Assembly (NCBI GenBank): GCA_020736575.1
Contig: JAGPYM010000003.1
Location: 682,001 to 746,000 of the forward strand
Source: Thelonectria olida
Taxonomy: Eukaryota > Ascomycota > Sordariomycetes > Hypocreales > Nectriaceae
Reading direction: 5' to 3'
DNA: 64,000 nucleotides
The position numbers were made by a program, and so were the translations under genes. How positions within the stretch are numbered: position 1 is the first letter of the stretch; every line of letters starts with the position of its first letter. The notes under the pieces were generated by a model. It was not told where the DNA came from. It worked only from the letters and a program-made list of their open reading frames with translations, and ran no database searches. Shown one piece after another: positions 1-12,158 of this stretch.

Positions 1-1590
1 CAAGATTTCACCATATCGGAACTTGACATGTCGTAGTGGTGCTAGTCCCTCGCTTATACCACTGTTTGAGCTGCCAACTTGAAGTGTGGGCGCTCCCAGC
101 GCTCTCGCAATGTCGAATGCGTCCAGTGATACGTCGCGACCCAAGTGATGCCATCCGAGCAACAGGAAGAAGATGACGAGCACTTGCACAACCATACATG
201 CAATCGTAATGCCAAGCCACTTGTAATGGCTCTGGTAAGCAGCCGCAACCTTTGTCTGTTGCACTGAAAGTTGCTGCGGCTCCACGGCCGAGCTATTGTA
301 GGCCGAGTAGGCGATTGCGCTGCGAAGCATCAACTCGCGGACCGTGTTCACGAAGTCGGTTGTTGGGTCTTCCCAAGTCATGGAGCAATTCCCATACGTC
401 GAGATGTCCGATGTGATGTAGTTGCTGGCGGCCTGGCCCGTGGCAGTGAGCGTGTATGGGGTGAAAGTCATAGTGGCGAGACGCAGGTTAACAGACGACG
501 CGTAGAGATCGTCCACGACGTAGGCGATGCCGCCCAGCATACTCATAAAGCCACCTGCAGCGTAGCTTCCGGTGTAGATGTAATCATAGCCGTAGTTCGC
601 ATACTTCTTTGGAAAGCTGGTGAGCTCGATGGTGTCGTTTTGGCCCAACTGCCAATTTTTCAATGTCGCGGTGCCATTGCTGACCGCGATTGGGTATCGC
701 ACCGTAGCAAGACGCAGGGAGCATTTCCGTCGAACCATGTCGCCAATGCATGCTGCATTGGGCTTGTACAGAGACGTGACATTGATGGTGCTGAAATCCT
801 CAAACGTCTGGGAGGCGCCGAAGTCGATGCCGACTTGAAATGTAGTGTAGTTGTTCTTGCGTGCACCGGCCGCGAGCTGCGAGAAGTTGTAGGCAACGTG
901 GGTTTCAGTACAGCTAACGTCAAACCCAGGAGCGGGCAATGTCAGCGCACATGTCACATTTTCGTTGCACCCGTCGATGAGCAATTCGATGTCTTCGCGG
1001 TTGGAATATGCACGACTGACGTTCCCAAAGAGCGGCGTGAGGAGCTCTGGGCCAACACCATATGCGCTAAAGTCGGCGGGAAGGGGTTCGTTCGAGACGC
1101 GGACGCTCACGTCGGCATCGAAAGGTTGGTATGTCTTGGTGGTAACAGAGGACGCTTTCTGGATCAATGGGCCGTCGATGACTGAGACGATAAGCGACAC
1201 AACTGCGGCAATGGCAAACTTGTCGAATGCTGCAGTACGGCTGAATAGGGCAACAACCGATTGCTGGATGTCCAAGTCGAATTGGAGCTTCCGAAGCTCA
1301 GCACCCTTCAGAGCCTGAAGCCACCATGAAATCTCGTAGCCTTGTCCAAGGGCGACTATCAGACAGAGATTGCCGAGACTGACGAGAAGCGATAGGAGAA
1401 CGGAGACGGAGACGGTTCGTGAAGCACCGGGCCAGGCGGTGATGTCTTTGCCTTCTGATTGCCACAGCACAATGCCTAAGCCAATGCAACATAGCATGAA
1501 ACCGAAGATGTTGAGAAACGCGACCCACGGAACATGGCTCGAGAAGCCAGGCTTCCATGCAATGCCGTCTTTCTGGGCTTGAGGCTGCAT
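1..1590 (-). CDS. Polytopic fungal membrane protein, 3' end cut by window edge
   Basis: An open frame runs without a stop from ATG at 1590 to base 1, giving at least 530 residues with no intron. Hydrophobic segments lie at about residues 22-43, 60-82, 124-140 and 452-477. The stretch between the third and fourth is a roughly 310-residue extracytoplasmic-looking domain with many N-glycosylation sequons (for example NVS, NVT, NYT, NGT, NDT) and several cysteines. This three-helices, large loop, one-helix layout is common in uncharacterised fungal membrane proteins of the DUF3176 type, but I do not see enough sequence signature to name the family. The plus-strand open frame at 271-1185 overlaps it but has low-complexity, non-membrane composition and is judged an antisense shadow. 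No function is claimed; the C-terminal part is outside the window. Confidence 0.7.
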   Translation of the reverse strand, partial: MQPQAQKDGIAWKPGFSSHVPWVAFLNIFGFMLCCIGLGIVLWQSEGKDITAWPGASRTVSVSVLLSLLVSLGNLCLIVALGQGYEISWWLQALKGAELRKLQFDLDIQQSVVALFSRTAAFDKFAIAAVVSLIVSVIDGPLIQKASSVTTKTYQPFDADVSVRVSNEPLPADFSAYGVGPELLTPLFGNVSRAYSNREDIELLIDGCNENVTCALTLPAPGFDVSCTETHVAYNFSQLAAGARKNNYTTFQVGIDFGASQTFEDFSTINVTSLYKPNAACIGDMVRRKCSLRLATVRYPIAVSNGTATLKNWQLGQNDTIELTSFPKKYANYGYDYIYTGSYAAGGFMSMLGGIAYVVDDLYASSVNLRLATMTFTPYTLTATGQAASNYITSDISTYGNCSMTWEDPTTDFVNTVRELMLRSAIAYSAYNSSAVEPQQLSVQQTKVAAAYQSHYKWLGITIACMVVQVLVIFFLLLGWHHLGRDVSLDAFDIARALGAPTLQVGSSNSGISEGLAPLRHVKFRYGEIL

Positions 1591-3757
1591 CGCAAAAGCA
1601 GTGGCAGAGGAGTGTAGTCACAGAGAGCGCACGAATTGGCGAACCGAGCATTCAAGAGCATTTCCAGCCCTAGGGAATCAGCACGGCAAATTTGTGCCGA
1701 TCCAGCCTCATGAAACGGAGAAACTCCACTAATACACGTATGACCGTCAATGGGCCTGTCAATGGTAGTTCATAGATACATGGGTATTTACATACACTTG
1801 GTCCTGAAATCGTGTGAAACGACAACTTTTTACCGCCTTCCTCTGCAACGAGACTCTAAGTTATCTCTGAATTTAGACCACGCATAACAAGACAAAGGCA
1901 AAGGCCATTTGTTTCTCTATCGCAACTAGAGCAAAATTCGTCATCTTCAAGGAGGCGTCAGCATGACCCATGCTCTGAGGACCTTGCACAAACTGGGGTT
2001 CCATATTCCTTCAAATTCAACTACCGACGCAATCATTGGTGAATATACGAAAGTAGGTAGTATCAACGTGTTTCATCCACCTCATCCTCAGTTCCATTTG
2101 TTGATCGTCATGTAAATAAAAACGGCGAGGTATAATTGGCAGGGCTGATGAGTTTTGAAACTGCCACGCGCCTGAGTCTGTAGTCTAGGATAAGTCTCTA
2201 GTCAATTATATGTAGATTGCATAGCTTGTACATCGTTGATTTCATATGATAGTTATCCTACTTGTCTCATTGTTTTCTACTCGCCCGTGCTGAATACTTG
2301 CCAATCTGCCAAGTGCCAAACGATGCTTCGATTCTCCTTCTCACCGCCCTCCTTAACATTGTTATTTGGGCCATCTATCATCGTTTGGAAAGAAGACTCG
2401 GAAGCTTTTGCCCCCAATACATCACGTAGTTGGATTCTAAGCTTATCGGTGCCACGATATTCCGTTCTATTGAAGAGATCAAAAGACTAACCCTGCTTCG
2501 GACACGTCACGCCGCCACTGAAAACCACACCAGACTTCTCTATTTCAAGAAGAATGCCACTTGAAATTGAGATTTAGTTAGACTTTGAAATACCTTTAGC
2601 CCTCTGTTAGTCGAATAGTGTAAGGAATTCCCCAACTTATATGGCCAATTGCAAGAAATTCGCCTTTACGGGCACTTTAAGCCCATGACCTATAACTTCC
2701 CATGTCGAGGCTATCCGCAGCGACCTCACTCTCTAACGAAGGGGTACTTGTTCTATAAAGAAGAGAACATAGTCTTTTATCATTTATTATAAATTGAAAG
2801 TTGTGTAATTCTGATTACTGTTCATTTGTTAGCTTATAATATTTCTTAGAAGCCCCCAAGTCTCACTCTCGCCTGGATAGCCTATTGCCCCAGCGTGATG
2901 TATTCGAACAAATGTTCCTTTGCTCAGTTCCTCCTCTTCTTTCCTATAGCCACGCGCGCCACAAGCCGAGTCTCGAGTTACTGCAAGGTACCCGACGTGA
3001 CGCAAGCGCTGTGTCTCGCAGTAACGGAACAACCAGTAAGCTAGGTGAGACTAATATGTCTCGTACCATCCTTCTAGATCGTCTCTCATCGAACCCCTAA
3101 CCGGCTGAACCAGCAGGCCATGTATCCCACCGAGTCCCTTTCAAACCCGAAGATTATCGGGCTCCCTCTCACCTGAACAGAGCCTCGCCTGGTAGTGGTC
3201 CGGCTCTCGGCCGCACCACATGGGCAACCGCTAAATGTCGTTTCTTGGTAAACGACGAATAGCGTCGATGGAGACAAGTGGACTCACCGTCAATGATAGC
3301 TGAGGATGAGTGAGGCTAGACACACCATATTCGATCTTTGGCTCGCCCCATTGCTCGACCGATCTTGTGATTAGTTCTCTCCACCTTGGGCTTCTCACCG
3401 TTCTCACCAAGAGCCGCTTCGTGCGCACACGCCATTGTTAGTTCGTATCCTCCATCATGGGGCGGGGCGTCTGAATTCCAGAACCGCGCGGCGTGATGGT
3501 TCAAACACGTGGGGCGCGAGGTAAGAAGGCAACTTTAAACATTATTATGAATCATGTAACGCAATCATACCGTAGGTGGCTATTCTAATTTTGCAAAGAA
3601 GATTATATATGCTCCATCCGAAAGCTCCCAGTCGACTCCGGAGTTGTGGGGCCGGACCAGGGCAGCAACGTGGGCCTCCGATCACGTGCTCCGGCCGCCT
3701 CTGAAAAAGACCACGGGCAAACCACACTTAACAAAGTCCATTAGACACAAGAAAAAC
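1591..3757. other. Gene-free interval, about 2.2 kb
   Basis: No convincing gene. The stretch 1650-2830 is AT-richer than the surrounding genes. The part 3040-3540 has higher GC and short open frames on the minus strand (60-67 residues) that match nothing I recognise and could be a decayed fragment. It should hold the promoter of the minus-strand membrane protein and the 3' UTR of the deacetylase gene. Confidence 0.6.
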
Positions 3758-6700
3758 CTAAGAGAGGGTGATAGGAGAAGCAAGCGTGAGCGTTACAGGC
3801 GATCCACTAAGCGTCACCCATTGGATCGGAGGCTCCGAACCAACCACATCCGACCTCACCGATCCTCCCGAAGCAGAAGCGGATCCCGAAGGAATGGTGA
3901 CGGGAATTGGTTTGGAACAGGAGTTGCCGTCGGCCGTCAGCGTAACAGCCTTGATGGAAGTTCCATCGCCGGAGAACGTATACGACAGCTTGGGGTTGCA
4001 GTCATCTACTGTCTTGCGGTCGAGGAAGTATTGGGCCAGATCATCGTGCTTGAGAGACGACATGGGCCAGTTCGTCAGCCGGATCATTTCTTGGACAATC
4101 GTCTCCGTCCAAGACATGACGAGAGACATCTTCCCAGTCTGGTCGCCGATGGTAATTGACTCGACAGTGGTTTGATGCATGTTAGCCTGGTGGAACATGA
4201 ACCCATCAGCCTGCAGCGATAGCAAGTTGCGCACGTTCGATGCCTTCGAGTTGGCGAGGAGGTTGAAATAGTTGCCGCTTCCTGCTGAAGTTGCAATCCA
4301 CTCTCTCAGCGTACACTCCATAGTGTGACAGTTGAAGTAAATGGCAGTGGACCAACGTGGGACAATGGCCAATCCGTCATATCCATTATCCGCGACGTTG
4401 CTGATCAGGGGCCAGTACGGATTGAGAGAGTTTCGGAGAGGTGAGCGGGTATTGTCGCCAACAACGTAGTAGATTCCATTGTCCATCCAGGCCTGGATAA
4501 CGTCTCCATTATGCATGCCTGTGATGGCGGGGGGGATCAGTCCGTGAGGAGAGTAGTGAGTGGCCTGGTCAATGCCCGTCTGCGCCATCCACTCCTGGTT
4601 AAACTTGATCTCTCGAGCGGCATCGTGGTATGTCGCATTGTTCAGGCTGAGATGAGTAAAGGTGTGGGACACATGAGCAAACTGGTTGCGGTTCTCGGCA
4701 ATCATGAACCAAGCGGCAAAGTCGTCCAAAGCGGCACAGGCCTTGTTCCAGCTGTAGACCTCGAATTCCGCTGGCCAAATATCCACGCCAGTTGAACGCT
4801 CCTTCTTAAACTCGAGAGCAGTAGAGTTGGGAGAGTCGTAGTAAACTGCATCATCGGGGCTGCAAATCTCGTTGTCATCCTGCAGAGTGGCAGAGATGAA
4901 ATCACCGTTGCCGTTGTGTCCGAGCTCCAGCCAAAAGTCGGAGCCGGTGGGCATGCGTGAGTTGATGGAGTTCTGCCAAGTGATGTGGCTTTCCAGATCG
5001 TCAATCTGAATCTTAAAGTCGTCGCCTCCAGAAGGATAGTAGAGCTCGGTGGCAATCTGGACATCATCAACCTGGCAACTAATGTGAACCTTGCGCTTGC
5101 CAAGGAATAGACCACGGGTCATCCAGTGAATGTGGGCGTGCTGCAGGTAACTGGACGTCAGAGACCAAGAAGGAGCCCAGCCGATGAACCAGACAAACTG
5201 CTCACGACCGTTGAAGTTGTTGATGACGGCAGCCACTGTGTCCGTGGTCCATCCAGTCGTCTGTCCAAACTTGGCAACCTGCTTCGTTGTAGATGCGTCG
5301 GTGATGACAGCAGGAACGTGCCAAAGGCCCGTCGTTGATACCTCGGCATCACTAGATTGTTAGCATTTTCTCAGTCATTTAGAACATGGGGCTTACACTT
5401 TGATGTTGGCAGTGAGGAAATCGCTGTTGTCAGTGAAGCTGATGCTCTGCTCTACGCCGGCACCGCAGCATCCACCGTTGACCGTAGTAGTACCAAAGTT
5501 GGGACCTGGATACTCATTGATGCGCACCATTCGAACATTGAAGTCGGCCTGGTACGCGTAGAGTGCTTCCCACTGCGTTGCGGTAATGGCACTGGCCCAT
5601 CCGGTGGAGTACTCATAGGCGATCGAGTCCATTACCACAATGCCGCCATACTTTCCATGAGTGGAAGAAGTGTTGAGTGAGGGCAGGGTTGTGCCGTCCT
5701 TGGGAACAATGAGATGCTCATAGGGAATTCCGTAGCCGAGAAGACCCAAGCTTCCAGCACTGGCGGTTCCGCTGTCGGCAGCAATGACCAGGATAGTGCT
5801 GTCAACAGTGGCGGCACCAGCGCTGCTGGATGTCGTGCTGGAGGAAGTGGTGCTTGAAGACTCCGTGCTCGAGGACTCTGTGATGGAGGCCTCGGTGCTG
5901 CTACTGGTGGTCTCCGTGGTGCTCGTAGACTGAACAGACTCAGAGGTGGTCGGCTCGACCGTACTCGACGACAAAGTGCTAGTTGAGCTGGTGGCTGCAG
6001 CAAAACCTGTGGTAGAAGTAGACACAGCGCCCTTGCTAGCAGAGAGCCTATCTATGTATACGACTGCGGTACCGCTCGTGCAAGTGACGCTCAGCTTGAG
6101 AGTACCCGTGGCAGCAGTAGGCGTGATCGATCCGCCATAACGGGTCCAGCTTGACCCAACGCCAGCAGGGAAAGTCGGCGTGTTGCCAAAGTTAGCACCG
6201 TTATAGTAGGCTTTGATGAGGCAAGCGTTGGCCTTGGAGCTGTAAAGAACGTAATAGTAAAACGAGATGGTGTAAGGAGAACCAGGAGTCAGGCGCTTCA
6301 CGGTGGTGGTCACACTGCTGATGGTCGTGGCGCGTTTCCGCAGACCGCCCTCTTCCTCTTCTTCAGACTCGCCTTCAGCTTCGAGGCGAATGGCACCGTT
6401 CGATGCCTCACCATCCTCGGTGTACCCAGCATCAGGCACGTAGACGACAGTACCCTCGTGCTCGAATCCTTCAAGGCCATCAGTAAAGTCACCATTGGTG
6501 ATTTCGTTGGTGAAGATAGGCTCCGAGGATGTAGTTGACGAATCAGTGAATGTGGTCTCGGTGGCGGATGCAGAAGTCTCGGTAGTAAACTCAGAGGTAG
6601 CCTGGTTGCTGGATTCACTGGTCGCCTGGATTGTAGATTCAGCAGTTGTGTCAGTAGTAGACTCAGAAGTCCCTGTGGTGGACTCAGTTGACTGGGCGCT

Positions 6701-9637
6701 GGATTCGGAGCTGGTCTCGGCTGCAGCTGCAGAGGTGGTGGACTCAGTAGCCACCCCAGCAGTGGTAGATTCACTCAAAGTCTCGGAGGTAGTGGATTGG
6801 CTCGTCGTCTCAGTTGTAGACTCGGTTGGTGCGGTAGTGGATTCAGTCGTGGACTCAGTAGTGTTCTCTGTGACGGACTTGGAAGTCTGAGTACTGGACT
6901 CGGTCTTTGTTTCAGTAGTAGACTCGGTCGGCGTCGTAGTTCTAGACTCGGCCGTCGTCTCAGTAGCAGACTCGGAGGCCTCCGTGGTTGACTCAAAGGT
7001 TATCTGAGTGCTAAATTCAGTACTCGCCACAGTACTAGACGCAGTAGTTATATCAGTGCCAGTTTCAGAGGCGGCCGTAGACTCAGATGTGGTTTCAGTG
7101 CTAGACTGGACCGTCGTCTCGATAGTGGGCTCGGAGGCAGTCTGAGTGATGGAATCAGTTGTGATAGACTCAGAGGTGGTTTCGGTGCTAGATCCAGTAG
7201 TAGTAGGCTCCGATGTAGACTCTGTACTAGACTCGAAAGTCTCAGACGAAGTAGATTCAGCAGTAGCCGGTTCAGCTGTGGTCTCGGTGCTAGATTCAGT
7301 GGAAGTCTCAGCCGTAGCCTCAGTTGTAGTAGGCTCAGCAGTAGTCGTAGACTCAGTGGTAGATTCAGCCGTGGTCTCGGCAGTACTGGACTCGGATGTT
7401 GGGGTGGTGGTATCAGATGTAGTCTCGGTGTTAGACCCAGAGGTGCTCTCAGAGGTGCTTTCGGCAGTGGTTTGAGCCTCAGCGGTGGACTCAAAAGTGG
7501 TTTCAGTCGTAGACTCAGAGGTGGTAGACTCAGCAGTGGTCCCAGCAGTGCCGGACTCGGTGGTGGCCGCCTCAGAAGTAGTGGATTCGGCAGTAGTCTC
7601 TACTGTAGAATCTGCATTTGGGGTCTCGGTCACGCTCTCCGATGTAGTGGCGGACTCGATGGTGCTCTCAGAAACAGTTGAGGTGATGCCATTCTCAGTC
7701 GTTGGCTCGGTGGAGGGCTCGAAAGTGCTAATCGCCTCCTCAGTGGAGGTAGCAGTGGACTCCTCAGTCGAGGTGGTGATTTCTTCGGTTGAGGTCACTT
7801 CTTCATTCGTAGACTCAGTGGGGGAAGTAGTAACCTCCACGGTAGAAGTGAAAGTTTCGGCTTCAGGTGAGGTGCCGGAATCTTCAGTTGCGGTACTGGC
7901 TTCCTCGGTCGAGGCTGTCAATTCTTCAGTTGTGGACTGAGCGGAGGTGGTGGCTGCCTCGGTTGGGGTGCTACCCTCAGTCAAGCTGACTTCAGTTGAG
8001 CTGACCCCATCGGTCGACTGTGTAGAGGAATCCGTGGTTGCGAAGTCTGTAGAGGTCGACCCAACCGCCTCCGCCGTCACCGTGTCTGTGGTGCCAGGGG
8101 TGCTAGACTCGGCAGCCTCTGTGATTTCAGTCGAAGTAGCAGTTGACTCAGTCTCAGGCACAGACTCGATGGAAGAGGCCTCGGAACTCTCAGATGTTGT
8201 GCTGAGGTCTAAAGCAGTTGACGACTCAGACCCATCAGTAGTTGTCTGAGTGGGAGTCTCTAAGATACCACTTGCGGTGTCAGTTTCCTCAGTTGTTGAC
8301 TGGCTGGAAGAGACGGTCGCTTCTTCAGTGGGAGTAGATGAGGTGAAATCAGATGAGCTCTCGGGCTGCGTAGTCGAGCCGGACTGGCTTCCAGTGACTG
8401 AAGTAGCAACAGAAGTCGGCGAGACATCAGATGCAGTAGCAGAATTCTCTTGAACAGTCGCAGACCCAGTTTCCGAGGCACCAAGAGTAGAGCTGGCCGA
8501 AGACTCGACCGAGGTCGCAAAGGCAGTTGAACCGCCGGAAGTAGAGGTGACAGACTCAGCTTGGGAGCCGCCAGCGGTAGACGCAGAAGCCTGAGTCGAG
8601 GTGACTGACTCAGAAGTGGATCCTAGGAGAGTGCTTCCTTGGGAGGTGCTTCCCTGAGAGATGCTCTGCGTGGAAAGCACAGATGACTGAGAGGAAAAGA
8701 GGCTGGTCGAGGAAACCGAGTGAAAATTCGAGGTCGACGCGACAGGGCTGAAGTCCTTGGCCACGTTTAGAATCGTCTCAGGCGTTGCCTTGTTTGTGAC
8801 AAAGATGGAGCCGAGATAGATGACTGCCGAGCCGCCAGTCTTACAGCTCAAAGCGAAACGCAAGGTAGCAGAGCTTGCCGTGGCAGGGATGGCATTGGCC
8901 TGGGGATTGTAGGCAATCTTTGGGGATTGGCCGACTTGGGTGAAGTATTCAGTGTTGAAATAGTTGTTGCCGTCCCAGTAGGCGCGGATTCTGCAGGTAT
9001 TGGCGACGTTGTTGGAGACGAGGGCATAGTAGAAGAGAACAGTGTAGGATGTTCCGGTCTTGAGGCCGTTTAGAGCCGTTGAGATGCCGGCAGTTCCAGT
9101 CGATCGCTTTTGCACGCCGCCCTCGTCGTCGTCGCCCTCGGCCTCAAGAGAAATGGCATTTCCGCCGTTGGGGCCAGCACCGGGAACGAGAGTAACTCCA
9201 CCAGACGACTGGTAGTTGGTCAGGCCCTGTCGGAAGCCTCCATTCTCGAGGTCATTGAGAATGGTGGAACCTGGTGTCGATGTTGGTGTATTATCAGGCG
9301 TGCTAGGAGTGGTATCGGGCTCTGTGGGCGTATTGACTGTGCTCCCACTGCTGCTCGTACGCCCATAGGGCGCGCTGAGAGTATTCGTAGGAGTTCCTGT
9401 GCTACCACTGCTGACGTCGATGCTAACACTGGGAGTTGCTACCAGAGTCTCTGTAGGAGTTGCCCTGCTCTCATCGTCTCTACTACTGCGGCTGATAGGA
9501 GTAGAAACAGCGGGAGTAGAGCTTGCAGAGCTTATACTCTCAGCTGTGGACAAGCTGGAACTGCTCGCCTTACAAGGAGAGGCATCGCCGACCCCGAAAA
9601 GGCCGAGGGCGGCGATGGCGACGTGAAGATAGAGCAT
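3758..9637 (-). CDS. agd3: Agd3-like galactosaminogalactan deacetylase (CE18) with long modular N-terminus
   Basis: Spliced from exon 9637-5397 and exon 5351-3758; the 45-nt intron 5352-5396 has a GTAAGC donor, a CTAAC branch site and a TAG acceptor. The product is about 1,944 residues. The start at 9637 is chosen over the upstream in-frame ATG at 10204 because it begins a signal peptide (MLYLHVAIAALGLFGVGDAS). Order: signal peptide 1-19, Ser/Thr/Pro linker, jelly-roll-like module about 126-285, Ser/Thr-rich stalk to about 1,035 (repeats of the STTETTSES type), second copy of the module about 1,040-1,195, short Ser/Thr linker, then the deacetylase region from about 1,279 to the end. The deacetylase part has the CE18 marks: a VDDVQ metal/Asp motif, an HVSHTFTH metal motif (HxxxH) and a YSPHG motif. 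Agd3 of Aspergillus fumigatus partly deacetylates GAG outside the cell, making it cationic and adhesive. Each jelly-roll-like module carries an acidic run followed by GG-x-x-KR. No clear GPI signal is seen at the C-terminus. Function is inferred from homology and from the neighbouring GAG genes. Confidence 0.9.
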
Positions 9638-10982
9638 CGTATGTGGGGTCCAAAGGACAAACGAATGAATGAACGAATAAGAAATAAAAATGAGAGTGGT
9701 GACGACTCGTAGAGCCTTCGAGTCTCGGGGACAGTCCAAGTGAATGAATGAATGACGGGGTTGGAGAACGGCTGGAGGGAACGACAAGACAACCTCGACG
9801 ATTGAGTTATAAGACACACCGAAGAAAGAACGATGGAAAGAGAGTGGAAGAAATCTTGATCGGAACCGCCAGAGATTGCGGATGCATTGGCACTGCACTA
9901 ACATCCAAACTATCAGAAAACCAAGAGAAACCCATCCAACAGTTACCCCTTGAAGCCAAGAAGACGCGTGTGCGGTAGAAAGGGGCCATGAACCTGCTAG
10001 GCATTGAGCTCCAGCAAGCCATGACGAAGACATTGCGGTGCCGCCGAGGGTACCCTCCGAGCAAACGCAGCAAAAAGACGGCGTCATGGAGTTCTCAGCC
10101 AGCCAGATACCACCGGGAGGGAGGCTCAGGAGAGATTGGTGGCTCAGTGACCAAAGATGGCTCTCTTGGCAGGGCATACGAGGTGTCCAGATCCATCTCA
10201 GCACGTCGGGTTAAATGAAGACCTCAATATCAGGACCCTCATTCAGGCCACGCTCAAGGGCGTGCTCTCCACGATGGTGGTTCGCTCCACTGTGTGGGAT
10301 GTCGAGGGCCCTGACTTACACAAGGGTCCCTTGTGAGCAACAAGCCCCTGCCTAGCCTCATTGTTGACGCTTTCAGTGGAGAGGCGTCGGAAATTTTCCA
10401 AACTCGCTAACTAGCTGGTTGAGGTTAAACTTGACGGGGACGGGCGCCTAGTCAAGGCGTCGAGGTAGTCAAGGGTGTGTCGTGAATCGGCAAAGACACA
10501 GTGCGTGTCTCGGCTACGGTGTGGCTGCAGAGTCCACCGGGGGTTTCAGCTGCACAGAAGAGCCAGTTTCCTGTTCAGGCAACGGCATCTTGGCGGACAG
10601 TCGGATCGAGTTAGGGACTGAGCTAAGTCGGTGGTGTTTGCCGGCAATCCCGAGTAGTTGGGGAGGGATCTTGGCCCGAGGAGACGTTCAGTCCAACTGG
10701 GATGCCATGTGCGGCACTTGCACGGACAGTGGCCTGATCCATGGAAATCGTCGTATTGGTAAATGATCAGCGCGAGCAGAGATCGGGTTGGAATCGAGGT
10801 TTGACTGCGTCGTTTTCTCTGAGCGCGGCAGCTCGGTTTCCATCCATTCATTCACTTAGATCAAAGCCTCATTCAACCAATTGCTTGAGCCAGTTTCACG
10901 CCGAGTACGTGTTTGCTCCTCAAGCTATTCGCCAAGATCCCCTCACGCTATTTTGCCCAACGTCGTTGCTTAGACCTCAAAA
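9638..10982. promoter_or_regulatory. Divergent promoter region between agd3 and ega3
   Basis: The 1.3-kb spacer separates two divergently transcribed GAG genes. I see no gene in it: open frames on both strands are short or are upstream extensions of the agd3 frame that lack protein-like composition. A shared promoter fits the joint role of the two products, but no specific binding site could be assigned. Confidence 0.5.
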
Positions 10983-12158
10983 ATGGGTGCGTATGCTCAG
11001 GGTATGGACTACCCTAGAGACGGACAGGAAGAATCTTCAACAATGTCCGGAAAGAAGGACGGGATGGACAGCAAGTCATTCAAACAGAAATGGCCACTGT
11101 GGCAGAAACTGGCCATTCTTGGCCTCATTATCGTCATCGTTGTCCCTCTGAGCGTGGGTTTGGGCGTTGGTCTCGGAAACAAATCAAATGACGGTGATTC
11201 AACTTCTGACTCTGATGAGTCCAATCCCGACAACACGACGAATACCACAACAAACGCAACCTTTTGGCAGCCAGAAGCTGGCGACTCCTGGCAGATTGTT
11301 CTTCTAAGTCCGATCAAGATCGACAAAGAATCCCTCTCTCCCGATGTCAAGGTTTGGGACTTGGACCTGTACGACAACGACGCCGAAACATTCCAAGCCC
11401 TCGCAAAGATGGGCAAAAAGACTATTTGCTACTTCAGTGCCGGCTCGTGGGAGAACTGGAGAGACGACAAGGACGACTTCCACAAGTCAGACCTCGGGAG
11501 CGTCATGGACGGTTGGCCCGATGAGCGTTGGCTCAACGTGCGCAGCGAAAACGTGCGAAAGATTATGAAGAAGCGTATCGCCTATGCGGCTGAGAAGGGA
11601 TGCGATGCCATTGATCCTGACAATGTCGATGGATTTGTGAGTTTCATTTCTACTCCTCACCTTGTTTCGCTTTCTCATGTTCCCCGTTTCCCTGTTCATC
11701 CTTCAAATCAAACTTCCGTCCAAGAGTTATACTGACTATCATAGCAAAACGAGAACGGCGTTGACTTGACCCAAAACGACGCCGTTGATTATGTCAAGTT
11801 CCTCTCAGAAACAGCCGCCTCATACAACATGTCGACAGGCCTCAAAAACGCAGCGGATCTTATTTCCAGCGTTTTACACTACGTGCACTTCTCTGTCAAC
11901 GAAGAATGCGTTCTCTATTCCGAGTGCGATATGTTTTCGCCCTTCATCAAAGCCGGCAAGCCGGTTTTCCACATCGAATACCCCAGCGGTGCGCCAAACA
12001 AAATGTCCACCTCGGATGTCAAGGAAATATGCTCCCATTCGGGAAATGCTACAGGTACCGAGGGCTTCAGCACCGTCATAAAGAAGCTGAAGCTCGACGG
12101 CTGGGTGGAATACTGCAACTCGAGCAAGACGTTCACGACCGAGGTGGAGGCTGAATGA
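10983..12158 (+). CDS. ega3: Ega3-like endo-alpha-1,4-galactosaminidase (GH114), membrane-anchored
   Basis: Exons 10983-11636 and 11745-12158 with a 108-nt intron (GTGAGT donor, CTGAC branch site, TAG acceptor) give 355 residues. A single hydrophobic segment at about residues 42-64 follows a short charged N-terminus, so the enzyme is a type II membrane protein with the catalytic domain outside. A linker rich in Asp, Ser, Thr and Asn (about 68-93) precedes the GH114 barrel. Family marks are the CYFSAGSWE stretch (149-157), the DPDNVDG acidic motif (211-217, just before the splice junction) and the VNEEC motif (269-273), which are the places where GH114 enzymes carry their catalytic Asp and Glu. 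In Aspergillus, Ega3 cleaves deacetylated galactosamine stretches of GAG. The gene is divergent from agd3 and convergent with sph3, which supports the assignment. A second in-frame ATG at residue 8 is possible. Confidence 0.9.

Noticed and set aside
271..1185. Plus-strand open frame of 304 codons
   Set aside because: It is antisense to a longer minus-strand frame with clear membrane helices and glycosylation sites; its own composition is not protein-like.
3040..3540. GC-richer block suspected to be rRNA or a transposon piece
   Set aside because: No rRNA core sequence, terminal repeat or transposase motif could be seen.
6495..8453. Several plus-strand frames rich in Val, Asp and Ser
   Set aside because: They mirror the repetitive Ser/Thr-rich coding of the deacetylase on the other strand.
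9638..10204. Upstream in-frame extension of the deacetylase
   Set aside because: The added 189 residues lack domain content, and the downstream ATG begins a proper signal peptide.
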